DNA from: an uncultured Lacticaseibacillus sp.
Lineage (GTDB): Bacteria; Bacillota; Bacilli; Lactobacillales; Lactobacillaceae
Assembly (NCBI GenBank): GCA_934339215.1
Contig: CAKRHU010000120.1
Span: forward strand, 1-5,648
Direction: 5' to 3'
DNA length: 5,648 nucleotides
Shown here: piece after piece, positions 1 to 4,955 of the stretch
Layout: the number at the start of each line of letters is the position of its first letter
How positions within the stretch are numbered: position 1 is the first letter of the stretch
The notes under the pieces: generated by a model
Database searches by the model: none
Told to the model about the DNA's origin: nothing
The model's input: the letters and a program-made list of their open reading frames with translations, nothing else
Position numbers and translations under genes: made by a program

Positions 1-8
1 AGGGTACA

Positions 9-980
9 ATGACTGAACCATTATTCCTAGCACCTGTATTTCATGAAAAAATTTGGGGTGGCCGCAAGCTTGAAACTGAATTCGGCTACCAGATCCCTGA
101 CGGCAAAATCGGTGAATTGTGGGCAATTTCCGCTCATCCGAATGGGCCTTCAACCATCGAAAACGGCCCATTAGCCGGCAAAACATTGACCCAAGCCTGG
201 GCAGATGATCAAGACTATTTCGGCCATCAAAAATCCAAGGTTTTCCCTTTGTTAACTAAAATCTTGGATGCCAACGCCTCATTGTCTGTGCAAGTGCATC
301 CAGACGATGCCTATGCAGCAGCCCATGAAGCGCCAGGTGAACTCGGCAAGACAGAATGCTGGTATGTGATTTCTGCAGAACCAGGCTCTTATTTGATCTA
401 TGGTCATCACGCGAAGACCCGCGAAGAATTAGCCGATATGATCCATTCCGGCGATTGGGAACACTTGTTGCGCAAAGTCCCAGTCAAAACCGGCGACTTT
501 GTCTATGTGCCAAGTGGGACCATCCATGCCTTGAACAAAGGCATCATGGTTTTGGAAACCCAGCAATCTTCTGACACGACTTACCGTTTGTACGATTATG
601 ATCGCACAGATGCACAAGGCAACAAGCGTGAATTGCACTTACAACAATCCATCGACACCACAACGGTCCCATCAGTTGATCCTAAACTTGATATTCAAAC
701 TGAGCAAAAAGATGACGCAACGATCACGACTTTTGTGCAAGCGCCGATCTCCCCATTCTTCTCAGTGGAACGCATCGCATTAAACGGGAAGTTGCATCAA
801 ACACCAAAAGCACCTTACACCTTGGTTTCTGTTTTAAAGGGTAATGGTGAATTCACTGCCGATGGCAAGACCTTCCCAATTAAAAAAGGCACCCATTTCT
901 TGATTCCAAACCAAATCAAAGCTTGGGATTTCTCAGGTGACATGGAAATCGTCACCTCCGAACCCGGTGAAGAAGCTTAG
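9..980 (+). CDS. manA: Mannose-6-phosphate isomerase, class I (short Firmicutes type)
   Basis: This cytoplasmic zinc enzyme interconverts mannose 6-phosphate and fructose 6-phosphate, linking mannose uptake and mannose-containing polymer synthesis to glycolysis. The 323-residue product has the usual length of the short Bacillus/Lactobacillus type, compared with about 390 residues in E. coli. A cupin metal site is visible: QVHPDD at 95-100 (Gln95 and His97), Glu116 in GKTECW, and His173 in VPSGTIHAL at 167-175. The active-site arginine motif TYRLYDYDR lies at 191-199, with Arg193 the likely catalytic residue. A second cupin-like half with a glycine-rich turn follows around 250-320. The ATG at 9 is preceded by AGGG at 1-4, which is probably the end of a ribosome binding site cut by the window edge. 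The promoter and any upstream partner are outside the window. A strong terminator follows directly, so manA is the last gene of its transcript. The family assignment is firm; the physiological sugar route is inferred. Confidence 0.96.
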   Translation: MTEPLFLAPVFHEKIWGGRKLETEFGYQIPDGKIGELWAISAHPNGPSTIENGPLAGKTLTQAWADDQDYFGHQKSKVFPLLTKILDANASLSVQVHPDDAYAAAHEAPGELGKTECWYVISAEPGSYLIYGHHAKTREELADMIHSGDWEHLLRKVPVKTGDFVYVPSGTIHALNKGIMVLETQQSSDTTYRLYDYDRTDAQGNKRELHLQQSIDTTTVPSVDPKLDIQTEQKDDATITTFVQAPISPFFSVERIALNGKLHQTPKAPYTLVSVLKGNGEFTADGKTFPIKKGTHFLIPNQIKAWDFSGDMEIVTSEPGEEA

Positions 981-985
981 TGATC

Positions 986-1013
986 AAAAGCGTCGCAGCT
1001 GCGGCGCTTTTTT
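986..1013 (+). terminator. Intrinsic terminator of manA
   Basis: A GC-rich hairpin starts five bases after the manA stop. The stem AAAAGCGTCGC (986-996) pairs with GCGGCGCTTTT (1001-1011) with one G:U pair and an AGCT tetraloop, and a run of six T follows at 1008-1013. The A-run on the left arm means it could also stop transcripts coming from the right on the minus strand, such as an antisense RNA to the small ORF downstream. Confidence 0.9.
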
Positions 1014-1024
1014 GCACCATTGAA

Positions 1025-1053
1025 TTGATATTCGATGCCAATTCAGTAATACT
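1025..1053 (+). promoter_or_regulatory. Candidate promoter of the small membrane-peptide gene
   Basis: TTGATA at 1025-1030 (5 of 6 to the -35 consensus) is followed, 17 bases on, by AATACT at 1048-1053 (4 of 6 to the -10). It sits between the manA terminator and the small ORF, giving a leader of about 20 bases. Its presence after a strong terminator supports the small ORF being an independently transcribed gene. The call is by eye only. Confidence 0.5.
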
Positions 1054-1066
1054 GATAACAAAAAAT

Positions 1067-1072
1067 AGGGGG
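1067..1072 (+). promoter_or_regulatory. Ribosome binding site of the small ORF
   Basis: AGGGGG lies 7 bases before the ATG at 1080, in an otherwise A-rich leader. This well-placed Shine-Dalgarno sequence is one of the main reasons to accept the 39-codon ORF as real. Confidence 0.65.
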
Positions 1073-1079
1073 TCTAGAC

Positions 1080-1199
1080 ATGGATGTCTCATATCCAGAC
1101 GGTATTTTTCTTGTTCTCAGTTACCTGGTAATGATCAGACTTATCGTTGGCATGATTGCGCTAGGGGTTTCCTTGTATCGCGATTTGAAACGCCATTAA
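1080..1199 (+). CDS. Small hydrophobic membrane peptide, possible type I toxin (TxpA/BsrG or holin-like)
   Basis: This 39-residue ORF begins MDVSYPDGIF and ends SLYRDLKRH. It has a short N-terminal segment, one hydrophobic membrane-spanning stretch at about residues 9-32, interrupted by Arg20, and a basic C-terminal tail (R34, K37, R38, H39). That layout matches short type I toxins of the TxpA/BsrG or 'putative holin-like toxin' group of Firmicutes, where a single helix inserts in the membrane and an antisense RNA acts as antitoxin. The resemblance is in architecture and the Y-x(3)-F-L-V-L-S pattern near the start of the helix, not a proven homology. It has its own candidate promoter, a good ribosome binding site and a terminator that takes in its stop codon. 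I could not find a convincing antisense promoter, so it might instead be an unrelated small membrane protein. Its stop is 27 bases from that of the convergent permease gene. Confidence 0.6.
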   Translation: MDVSYPDGIFLVLSYLVMIRLIVGMIALGVSLYRDLKRH

Positions 1200-1228
1200 A
1201 AAAGTTCGCCAGCAATGGCGAACTTTTT
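1198..1228. terminator. Bidirectional intrinsic terminator between convergent genes
   Basis: A perfect 12-bp stem, AAAAAGTTCGCC (1199-1210) and GGCGAACTTTTT (1217-1228), closes a six-base loop AGCAAT. It gives a T-run in both directions: 1224-1228 on the plus strand, and six T opposite 1198-1203 on the minus strand. It serves both the small ORF and the permease gene, and the stop codons of both overlap its A/T arms, so the 27-bp gap between the genes is nothing but terminator. Confidence 0.9.
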
Positions 1229-2816
1229 AGTCGTGGGAAACCCGTTGATTCACTTTTTCGGCAGCGGCTAAGTCAGTGGTGGTCCAAGAGTGGATCCCCC
1301 ATTGATAAAAGCCGAAGCTGACGATGCCGATCACCAAGAAATCCCAAGGGTAATGGATCCAGTTGACGCCATTGAATTGATGCGCGCCAGCATATGACAT
1401 CACCGAGATGAAAATCAAATAGCCGAACATCCAAAGCGCCGGCTTGATGGCTTGACGCAATTCTTTGAAGCCCATTTTCCATTCATAATAGAAGTAAAAC
1501 GGCAAACCGACTAAAATGATCAAAATCACTTGCACAGTCGTTGGCCACATCGCCCAATACACCGCCAAGCTGGTAAGCACAAAGGCGATCGGCGCAATGA
1601 TCGTTAAGTGCTTCAAATGCACTGGCCGATACAAGTGGGCCCCAAGCTTGCGCAAAGAGACTGCAGTCACTGGCCCAGTCAGATAGGCAATCAGCGTGGC
1701 AGTGGACAACACCGTGGCTAGGACCGCCCATGAACGAAAAGTCGACACCATCACAATTGATAATACCGTGTCGGCCAGCATTGCCATGCGAGGGATGCGG
1801 TATTTCGGATTGAGCTTGCCTAAGAAATGCGGCAGATGATGATTGGACTCTAAGGCAAATAAGGCACGCGCAGCAGTGGCAGCAAACGAAACGCCAGTCC
1901 CAAATGGCGAGACAAAGGCATCCATGTACAACAGCACGCTTAACCAATTGAGGCCTAACAACATTGCCAAATCAGCAAATGGTGAGGTGAAGTTTAGTCC
2001 GTTCCAGCCGGCAGTAGCCTGTAAGTGCGTTGGTACTGCGGTGATAAACGTTGATTGTAACAAGACGTATAAGATGCCTGAAATCAATAAGGAAATGGTG
2101 ATCCCACGCAAGATGTTTTTTTCTGGATGCTCGATTTCGGCACCCATGTTGATAATCGTTTGAAAGGCGTCAAATGAAAAAATGATCCCTGCGGCGCTGG
2201 TGGCACTAAAAATCGCGCTGGTGCCATAAGGAAAGAATTCATGCCAAGAGGTGCCGTAGTTTTGGGGATGAAAGCCAGACATGGTCAACAACACGATCGT
2301 TAACAACGGCATCCCAATTTTAAAAATCGAAATCAAGCTGGTGAAATGAGTGAGCACTTTGACCGACCAATAGTTCAATAAGGTGAACACGATGATAAAG
2401 CCAAAAACAACGAATAACCCGGCATTGGTCACCACGCCGTTGGCCATTAAATGATGCGTCCATTTTGCCCAAGCCCATGGCCAAGTGGACATATATTGAA
2501 CCGCAGCGACGGCTTCAATGGGGATCAAGGTGATGAGCGACACCCAGTTGGCCCAAGCAGCGATAAAGCCTAGGAGTGAGCCGTGCGAATATTGGGCGTA
2601 TTTGCTCATGCCGCCAGCTTCTGGAAACATCGCTCCGATTTCAATATAAGTGTAGGCGATGATCCCGATCACCAAGCCACCGACTAGCCAAGAGATGATA
2701 GCAGCAGGACCGGCGATTTTTGTGGCTTCCCAAGCGCCAAAAAGCCAGCCGGATCCGATCAATGACCCTAAGGCCAACATCACCGACTGGAAAAGTGAAA
2801 TTTTTTTAATGTGCAT
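1227..2816 (-). CDS. APC-superfamily amino acid permease (YveA-like aspartate/glutamate type possible)
   Basis: A 529-residue polytopic membrane protein that probably imports an amino acid by proton symport, or exchanges two. TM1 carries the unwound substrate-binding motif GSLIGSGWLFG at 17-27. Further hydrophobic segments lie near 37-60, 82-108, 131-148, 158-178, 205-225, 237-260, 282-305, 348-385, 402-445 (two), 460-478 and 489-508, about 12 helices in all. The cytosolic signature GAEIEHPEKNILRGI at 225-239 is the typical APC loop after TM6. Length and the SGWLFG motif recall the Bacillus YveA aspartate/glutamate group, but substrate cannot be read from sequence. I chose the ATG at 2816 because GGAG lies 6 bases upstream and MHIKKISLFQSVMLALGS is a normal APC N terminus. 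An in-frame ATG at 2933 would add 39 polar residues and overlap the upstream gene. It is co-oriented with the ABC operon but has its own candidate promoter. It ends in the shared bidirectional terminator. Confidence 0.92.
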   Translation of the reverse strand: MHIKKISLFQSVMLALGSLIGSGWLFGAWEATKIAGPAAIISWLVGGLVIGIIAYTYIEIGAMFPEAGGMSKYAQYSHGSLLGFIAAWANWVSLITLIPIEAVAAVQYMSTWPWAWAKWTHHLMANGVVTNAGLFVVFGFIIVFTLLNYWSVKVLTHFTSLISIFKIGMPLLTIVLLTMSGFHPQNYGTSWHEFFPYGTSAIFSATSAAGIIFSFDAFQTIINMGAEIEHPEKNILRGITISLLISGILYVLLQSTFITAVPTHLQATAGWNGLNFTSPFADLAMLLGLNWLSVLLYMDAFVSPFGTGVSFAATAARALFALESNHHLPHFLGKLNPKYRIPRMAMLADTVLSIVMVSTFRSWAVLATVLSTATLIAYLTGPVTAVSLRKLGAHLYRPVHLKHLTIIAPIAFVLTSLAVYWAMWPTTVQVILIILVGLPFYFYYEWKMGFKELRQAIKPALWMFGYLIFISVMSYAGAHQFNGVNWIHYPWDFLVIGIVSFGFYQWGIHSWTTTDLAAAEKVNQRVSHD

Positions 2817-2822
2817 GTTGTA

Positions 2823-2826
2823 CTCC
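2823..2826 (-). promoter_or_regulatory. Ribosome binding site that fixes the permease start
   Basis: GGAG (minus strand) is 6 bases before the ATG at 2816 and none is found before the longer in-frame start at 2933, so it decides the start in favour of the 529-residue protein. Confidence 0.75.
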
Positions 2827-2842
2827 AGTGTTTTCAAAGATA

Positions 2843-2895
2843 TTTTCAGTGTACTCGTAGTATGAACGCGTGTCACGTTTTGAGTCCACTGAAAA
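2843..2895. repeat. Long inverted repeat bracketing the permease promoter
   Basis: The plus-strand arms are TTTTCAGTGTACTC (2843-2856) and GAGTCCACTGAAAA (2882-2895). They are complementary at 13 of 14 positions and separated by 25 bases. One arm covers the candidate -10 and the other lies just upstream of the -35, with arm centres 39 bp apart, close to four helical turns. This fits a pair of operator sites for a regulator that loops or spans the promoter. A read-through RNA from the ABC operon could also fold here, but no T-run follows the second arm on the minus strand, so it is not an ordinary terminator. Confidence 0.6.
2848..2876 (-). promoter_or_regulatory. Candidate promoter of the amino acid permease gene
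   Basis: Reading the minus strand, GTGACA (2876-2871, 5 of 6 to the -35) is followed after exactly 17 bases by TACACT (2853-2848, 4 of 6 to the -10). The start of transcription would be near 2841, giving a leader of about 25 bases. The element lies wholly in the 82-bp gap after the ABC membrane-protein gene. Its -10 hexamer lies largely inside one arm of a long inverted repeat, which suggests regulation. Confidence 0.55.
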
Positions 2896-2898
2896 AAA

Positions 2899-3660
2899 TC
2901 AGACGGCAACTGAAGTCTCAACAAAGCGGTCAAGCAAGCTGGCGATCCCCAACGTGGTCAACAGCCATACCCCTAACAATTCAACGATTTGGGCGCCTAA
3001 ACCGACAGGGGCGATCGTGACCAAACCGATCCGATACATGTAGCCTATTCCCCATTTCGGTACAAACAAAATTCGGTAGCCTTTGAGGAGTAGCTGCACA
3101 AAAGCCAAGACGAATATCGCTAACCCAATGGAGACTAATGTACTGACCAACAGTTGTTTCAGTAAAGGCAGCCGGGCTTTTAAGGTGAGGGTCATTAAGT
3201 GAATGAAACTGATCACGCCCCAGCCTGCTAATAAGCTTAACGCGATCGTTAGCAACCCGATCACAGTCACAGCAACGACGTTTAAGCCAGGCATATCGTC
3301 GATCCTAACACCGCGATGCCGGTCGAGTAAGGTGGCGCCCCACAAAATCAGGACCTGACTGCCTAATAAACAAACCACAGTCCCAATATTGGCAAGGTTG
3401 TTGGCCCATACCAATTGACTGGTGCGCAAAGGTAAGCGACGATAACGATCATGCCGCCAGACTTGCTCATTGAAAAAGGCAAAACCCACAAATAATCCGA
3501 TGATCAACAACAACGCGTAAAGCGATAAGCTATCAGACACTTGCACTGGGCGGAAAAAATGCACAATCGTCATCACCAGCAGTTCCAACACTTCTGGTAC
3601 CAAGCATAAGCCGAGGATGATCAAGTGATGCTTGGTAAGGGATTTGGCTAAATTGATCAT
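2899..3660 (-). CDS. ABC transporter membrane protein (six-helix, partner of the adjacent ATPase)
   Basis: This 253-residue integral membrane protein is the likely permease half of an ABC transporter with the ATPase encoded just upstream. Six hydrophobic segments are visible at about 13-36, 46-63, 84-111, 127-156, 165-193 and 209-245. A basic cytosolic loop, RHDRYRRLPLRTSQL at 69-83, may be the coupling helix that contacts the ATPase. I see no signal peptide, extracellular domain or substrate-binding motif, so the substrate is unknown. Proteins of this kind in YtrA-regulated operons export peptides, antibiotics or other envelope-active compounds, but that is an inference from context. The ATG at 3660 is preceded by AAGGAGG with suitable spacing, placed within the end of the ATPase gene, and only 3 bases separate the two genes. 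This points to co-expression. The stop is followed at once by a run of seven T on the minus strand, but only a weak 4-bp stem precedes it. Confidence 0.85.
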   Translation of the reverse strand: MINLAKSLTKHHLIILGLCLVPEVLELLVMTIVHFFRPVQVSDSLSLYALLLIIGLFVGFAFFNEQVWRHDRYRRLPLRTSQLVWANNLANIGTVVCLLGSQVLILWGATLLDRHRGVRIDDMPGLNVVAVTVIGLLTIALSLLAGWGVISFIHLMTLTLKARLPLLKQLLVSTLVSIGLAIFVLAFVQLLLKGYRILFVPKWGIGYMYRIGLVTIAPVGLGAQIVELLGVWLLTTLGIASLLDRFVETSVAV

Positions 3661-3663
3661 GCG

Positions 3664-4368
3664 TCAGTCCTCCTTTTGGTAAAAGCATTGGAAGTATTCG
3701 CTGATACTTTGACCACGTTGCTCGCGAATTTCATCGGCAGAAGTATCCGCTTGGATAGTATGGTGTTGTAAAATCACTACCCGATCAATTAAATTGGCGA
3801 TGCTTTCGACATGATGGTCAGTTAATAACACACTGGCGTTTTCCGGGAGAAATTGCAGCAACCCTTTTTGCAATTGGGTTTGATGCATCAGATCCAGCCC
3901 GTCAAAAGGTTCATCTAATAAGTAAAGCGGGACGCGATTGGCCAAACATAACGCCAGTTGCGCTTGTTTGCGTTGGCCTTTAGAGAGTTCATCGAGATGC
4001 AATGTTGTTGATAACTCAAAAAATTCGCAAATAGTCTCAAATTCAGCGAGGTCAAAATGTGGCCATAAGTCACGCGTTGCCTGCGCATAATTAAGCAATC
4101 GCTGATGGCTGTGGCGCAAGTCGTGATCAAAATTTGTGCTGATAGCAGCTTTGATTACAATGGGATCGGTTTGTTCAGTCACTTGCACGGTGCCGGTAAA
4201 ATCCGGGATCACTCCGGCGATGATCCGCAACAAAGTCGTTTTGCCAGCCCCGTTTGCGCCAAGCAAAGCAACGATTTCATTGGCACTCACACTAAAATTC
4301 ACGCCGTCTAAGATCAATTGTTGATGGCGACGAAAACTAATATCCGTCAATTCAAGATTTGGGGTCAT
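3664..4368 (-). CDS. ABC transporter ATP-binding protein (YtrB-like)
   Basis: This 234-residue nucleotide-binding subunit would dimerise and drive the six-helix membrane protein encoded next. Walker A is GANGAGKTT at 37-45, the signature is LSKGQRKQ at 128-135, Walker B with D-loop is LYLLDEPFDGLD at 148-159, and the switch histidine is His185 in LLTDHHVES. The signature has Lys in place of the second Ser/Gly of LSGGQ, which is common in YtrB-type exporters. The Q-loop is atypical: the region ISTNFDHDL at 76-84 has no Gln or Glu at the expected place. I chose the ATG at 4368 because GAGGAGG lies 6 bases before it. A longer in-frame ATG at 4383 lies upstream of that site and has none of its own. 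The gene overlaps the end of the GntR gene by 17 bases, a sign of translational coupling. Substrate is unknown. Confidence 0.93.
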   Translation of the reverse strand: MTPNLELTDISFRRHQQLILDGVNFSVSANEIVALLGANGAGKTTLLRIIAGVIPDFTGTVQVTEQTDPIVIKAAISTNFDHDLRHSHQRLLNYAQATRDLWPHFDLAEFETICEFFELSTTLHLDELSKGQRKQAQLALCLANRVPLYLLDEPFDGLDLMHQTQLQKGLLQFLPENASVLLTDHHVESIANLIDRVVILQHHTIQADTSADEIREQRGQSISEYFQCFYQKED

Positions 4369-4729
4369 GATTTTCCTCCTCAATATAATCTGCCAAGGCC
4401 TGTTGCATCGCCGCTTGGGATAAGCCGAGTTTTTCCAGTTGCTGGTAATACCAAGCGACTTGACCAGATACGACGCGTTGTTTCAACTGCTTGATCATGT
4501 CAGCGTCTGTGGTGACGAAATTACCTAGTCCACGTTTGGAAAACAAGACCCCTTCTGTGATCAATTCTTGAAGGGCGCGTTGGATCGTGTTGACATTGAC
4601 CGTTAAATCAACGGCTAATTGACGGACGCCAGGGAGTTTATCGCCAGGTCGTAGTTGTTGGGTGATGATTTGCTGATAGAAATATTGTTTGATTTGGTAA
4701 TAAATCGGGATGCGATCATCGAATTTCAT
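4352..4729 (-). CDS. GntR-family transcriptional regulator, YtrA subfamily
   Basis: A 125-residue DNA-binding regulator, the first gene of the ABC operon. The N-terminal winged helix-turn-helix spans about 8-74: IPIYYQIKQYFYQQI, then LRPGDKLPGVRQLAVDL at 26-42, the recognition part VNVNTIQRALQEL at 44-56, and the wing ending GLGNFV at 67-72. Only about 50 helical residues follow, which is the short C-terminal dimerisation domain typical of YtrA proteins, too small for the FadR, HutC or MocR effector domains. YtrA regulators usually repress their own operon, which encodes an ABC transporter, and are relieved by cell-envelope antibiotics; the inducer here is unknown. The ATG at 4729 has GGAGG 5 bases upstream. 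A TTG at 4741 in frame would place that site inside the gene and is rejected. A palindrome 17 bases upstream of the start is the likely operator. The 3' end overlaps the ATPase gene by 17 bases. Confidence 0.92.
   Translation of the reverse strand: MKFDDRIPIYYQIKQYFYQQIITQQLRPGDKLPGVRQLAVDLTVNVNTIQRALQELITEGVLFSKRGLGNFVTTDADMIKQLKQRVVSGQVAWYYQQLEKLGLSQAAMQQALADYIEEENHDPKS
4375..4381 (-). promoter_or_regulatory. Ribosome binding site that fixes the ATPase start
   Basis: GAGGAGG on the minus strand, 6 bases before the ATG at 4368 and inside the last codons of the GntR gene. It rules out the longer start at 4383 and supports coupled translation of the two genes. Confidence 0.8.
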
Positions 4730-4734
4730 CACGG

Positions 4735-4739
4735 CCTCC
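4735..4739 (-). promoter_or_regulatory. Ribosome binding site that fixes the GntR start
   Basis: GGAGG on the minus strand, 5 bases from the ATG at 4729. The spacing is slightly short but no other candidate site precedes a plausible start. Confidence 0.65.
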
Positions 4740-4745
4740 AATCAT

Positions 4746-4771
4746 TAGTGTGATAGCTTTCTATTACACTA
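4746..4771. promoter_or_regulatory. Palindromic operator, probable binding site of the GntR regulator
   Basis: The arms TAGTGTGATAG (4746-4756) and CTATTACACTA (4761-4771) are complementary at 10 of 11 positions around a 4-base spacer. A second pair overlaps it: TGTGATA (4749-4755) and TATCACA (4772-4778) are perfect inverted 7-mers. The site covers the candidate -10 and start point of the operon, just before the repressor gene, as expected for autorepression. GTGT...ACAC palindromes are typical of GntR-family operators; which pair is bound is not decidable by eye. Confidence 0.7.
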
Positions 4772-4788
4772 TATCACAACGCTTTCAA
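4761..4788 (-). promoter_or_regulatory. Candidate promoter of the GntR-ABC operon
   Basis: On the minus strand, TTGAAA (4788-4783, 5 of 6 to the -35) is followed after 16 bases by TAATAG (4766-4761), a weak -10. A better -10 hexamer, TATAGT (4773-4768), lies in between but lacks a good -35. Either choice puts the promoter under the palindromic operator and a cre-like box. Confidence 0.45.
4774..4787 (-). promoter_or_regulatory. cre-like CcpA box at the GntR-ABC operon promoter
   Basis: TGAAAGCGTTGTGA on the minus strand matches the cre consensus TGWAARCGYTWNCW at 12 of 14 positions, including the whole TGAAAGCG core. It overlaps the candidate -35, so bound CcpA would be expected to repress. 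Evidence is sequence match only. Confidence 0.5.
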
Positions 4789-4865
4789 AATAAAAACCCA
4801 GCACAATAGATTTTTATCGGCGAAACACATCAATGCCGTTAATCCACAGACTAATGCTTATATTT

Positions 4866-4875
4866 GTAAATTTAC
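4866..4875. repeat. Perfect 10-bp palindrome in the divergent control region
   Basis: GTAAATTTAC lies in the AT-rich middle of the divergent gap, about 80 bp before the lactate dehydrogenase start. It could be a small operator for an unidentified regulator. The rest of 4790-4905 shows no credible ORF or RNA gene. Confidence 0.3.
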
Positions 4876-4906
4876 CTTATAAAAAATAATACAGATTCAA
4901 ATGTTC

Positions 4907-4935
4907 TTTAATACAACGACTGAAAGCGCTATACT
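4907..4935 (+). promoter_or_regulatory. Candidate promoter of the lactate dehydrogenase gene
   Basis: TATACT at 4930-4935 (5 of 6 to the -10) lies 17 bases after TTTAAT at 4907-4912 (3 of 6 to the -35). Transcription would start near 4942, at the edge of the ribosome binding site, giving a very short leader of about 14 bases. The weak -35 suggests modest or activator-dependent use, and another start further upstream is possible. Confidence 0.5.
4921..4934 (+). promoter_or_regulatory. cre-like CcpA box over the lactate dehydrogenase promoter
   Basis: TGAAAGCGCTATAC matches the cre consensus TGWAARCGYTWNCW at 12 of 14 positions, with a complete TGAAAGCGCT core. It fills the end of the spacer and overlaps the -10 hexamer, the position at which CcpA normally blocks polymerase. 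This predicts repression on preferred sugars, unlike the main glycolytic ldh of lactic acid bacteria, which is often activated. Confidence 0.6.
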
Positions 4936-4955
4936 GAACTGAGGAGGGTTTAACG

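Noticed and set aside
980..1321. 113-codon plus-strand ORF beginning at the manA stop
   Set aside because: It runs through two strong terminators and into the 3' end of the permease gene, has no ribosome binding site, and its composition is not protein-like. The small ORF at 1080-1199 in another frame is better supported.
1843..2163. 106-codon plus-strand ORF opposite the permease gene
   Set aside because: It is antisense to a well-supported membrane protein, has no ribosome binding site or terminator, and its residues are what the complement of hydrophobic codons gives.
2817..2933. Extended start of the amino acid permease giving 568 residues
   Set aside because: The extra 39 residues are polar, no ribosome binding site precedes the ATG at 2933, it would overlap the upstream gene and run through a good promoter, and the ATG at 2816 has a proper site.
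4730..4741. TTG start of the GntR gene at 4741
   Set aside because: It would put the GGAGG ribosome binding site inside the coding sequence; the ATG at 4729 is correctly spaced from that site.
4861..4880. Rex-type operator at the GTAAATTTAC palindrome
   Set aside because: A redox regulator at a lactate dehydrogenase gene would make sense, but the site lacks the TTGTGAA/TTCACAA halves of a Rex box.
4831..4887. 18-codon ORF starting near 4831 in the divergent gap
   Set aside because: No ribosome binding site, too short, and no recognisable property; it is likely chance in AT-rich DNA.
4864..4892. Alternative upstream promoter TTGTAA with 17 bases to TAATAC
   Set aside because: Only 4 of 6 and 3 of 6 matches in very AT-rich DNA; the TATACT at 4930 is stronger and nearer the gene, though a second start cannot be excluded.
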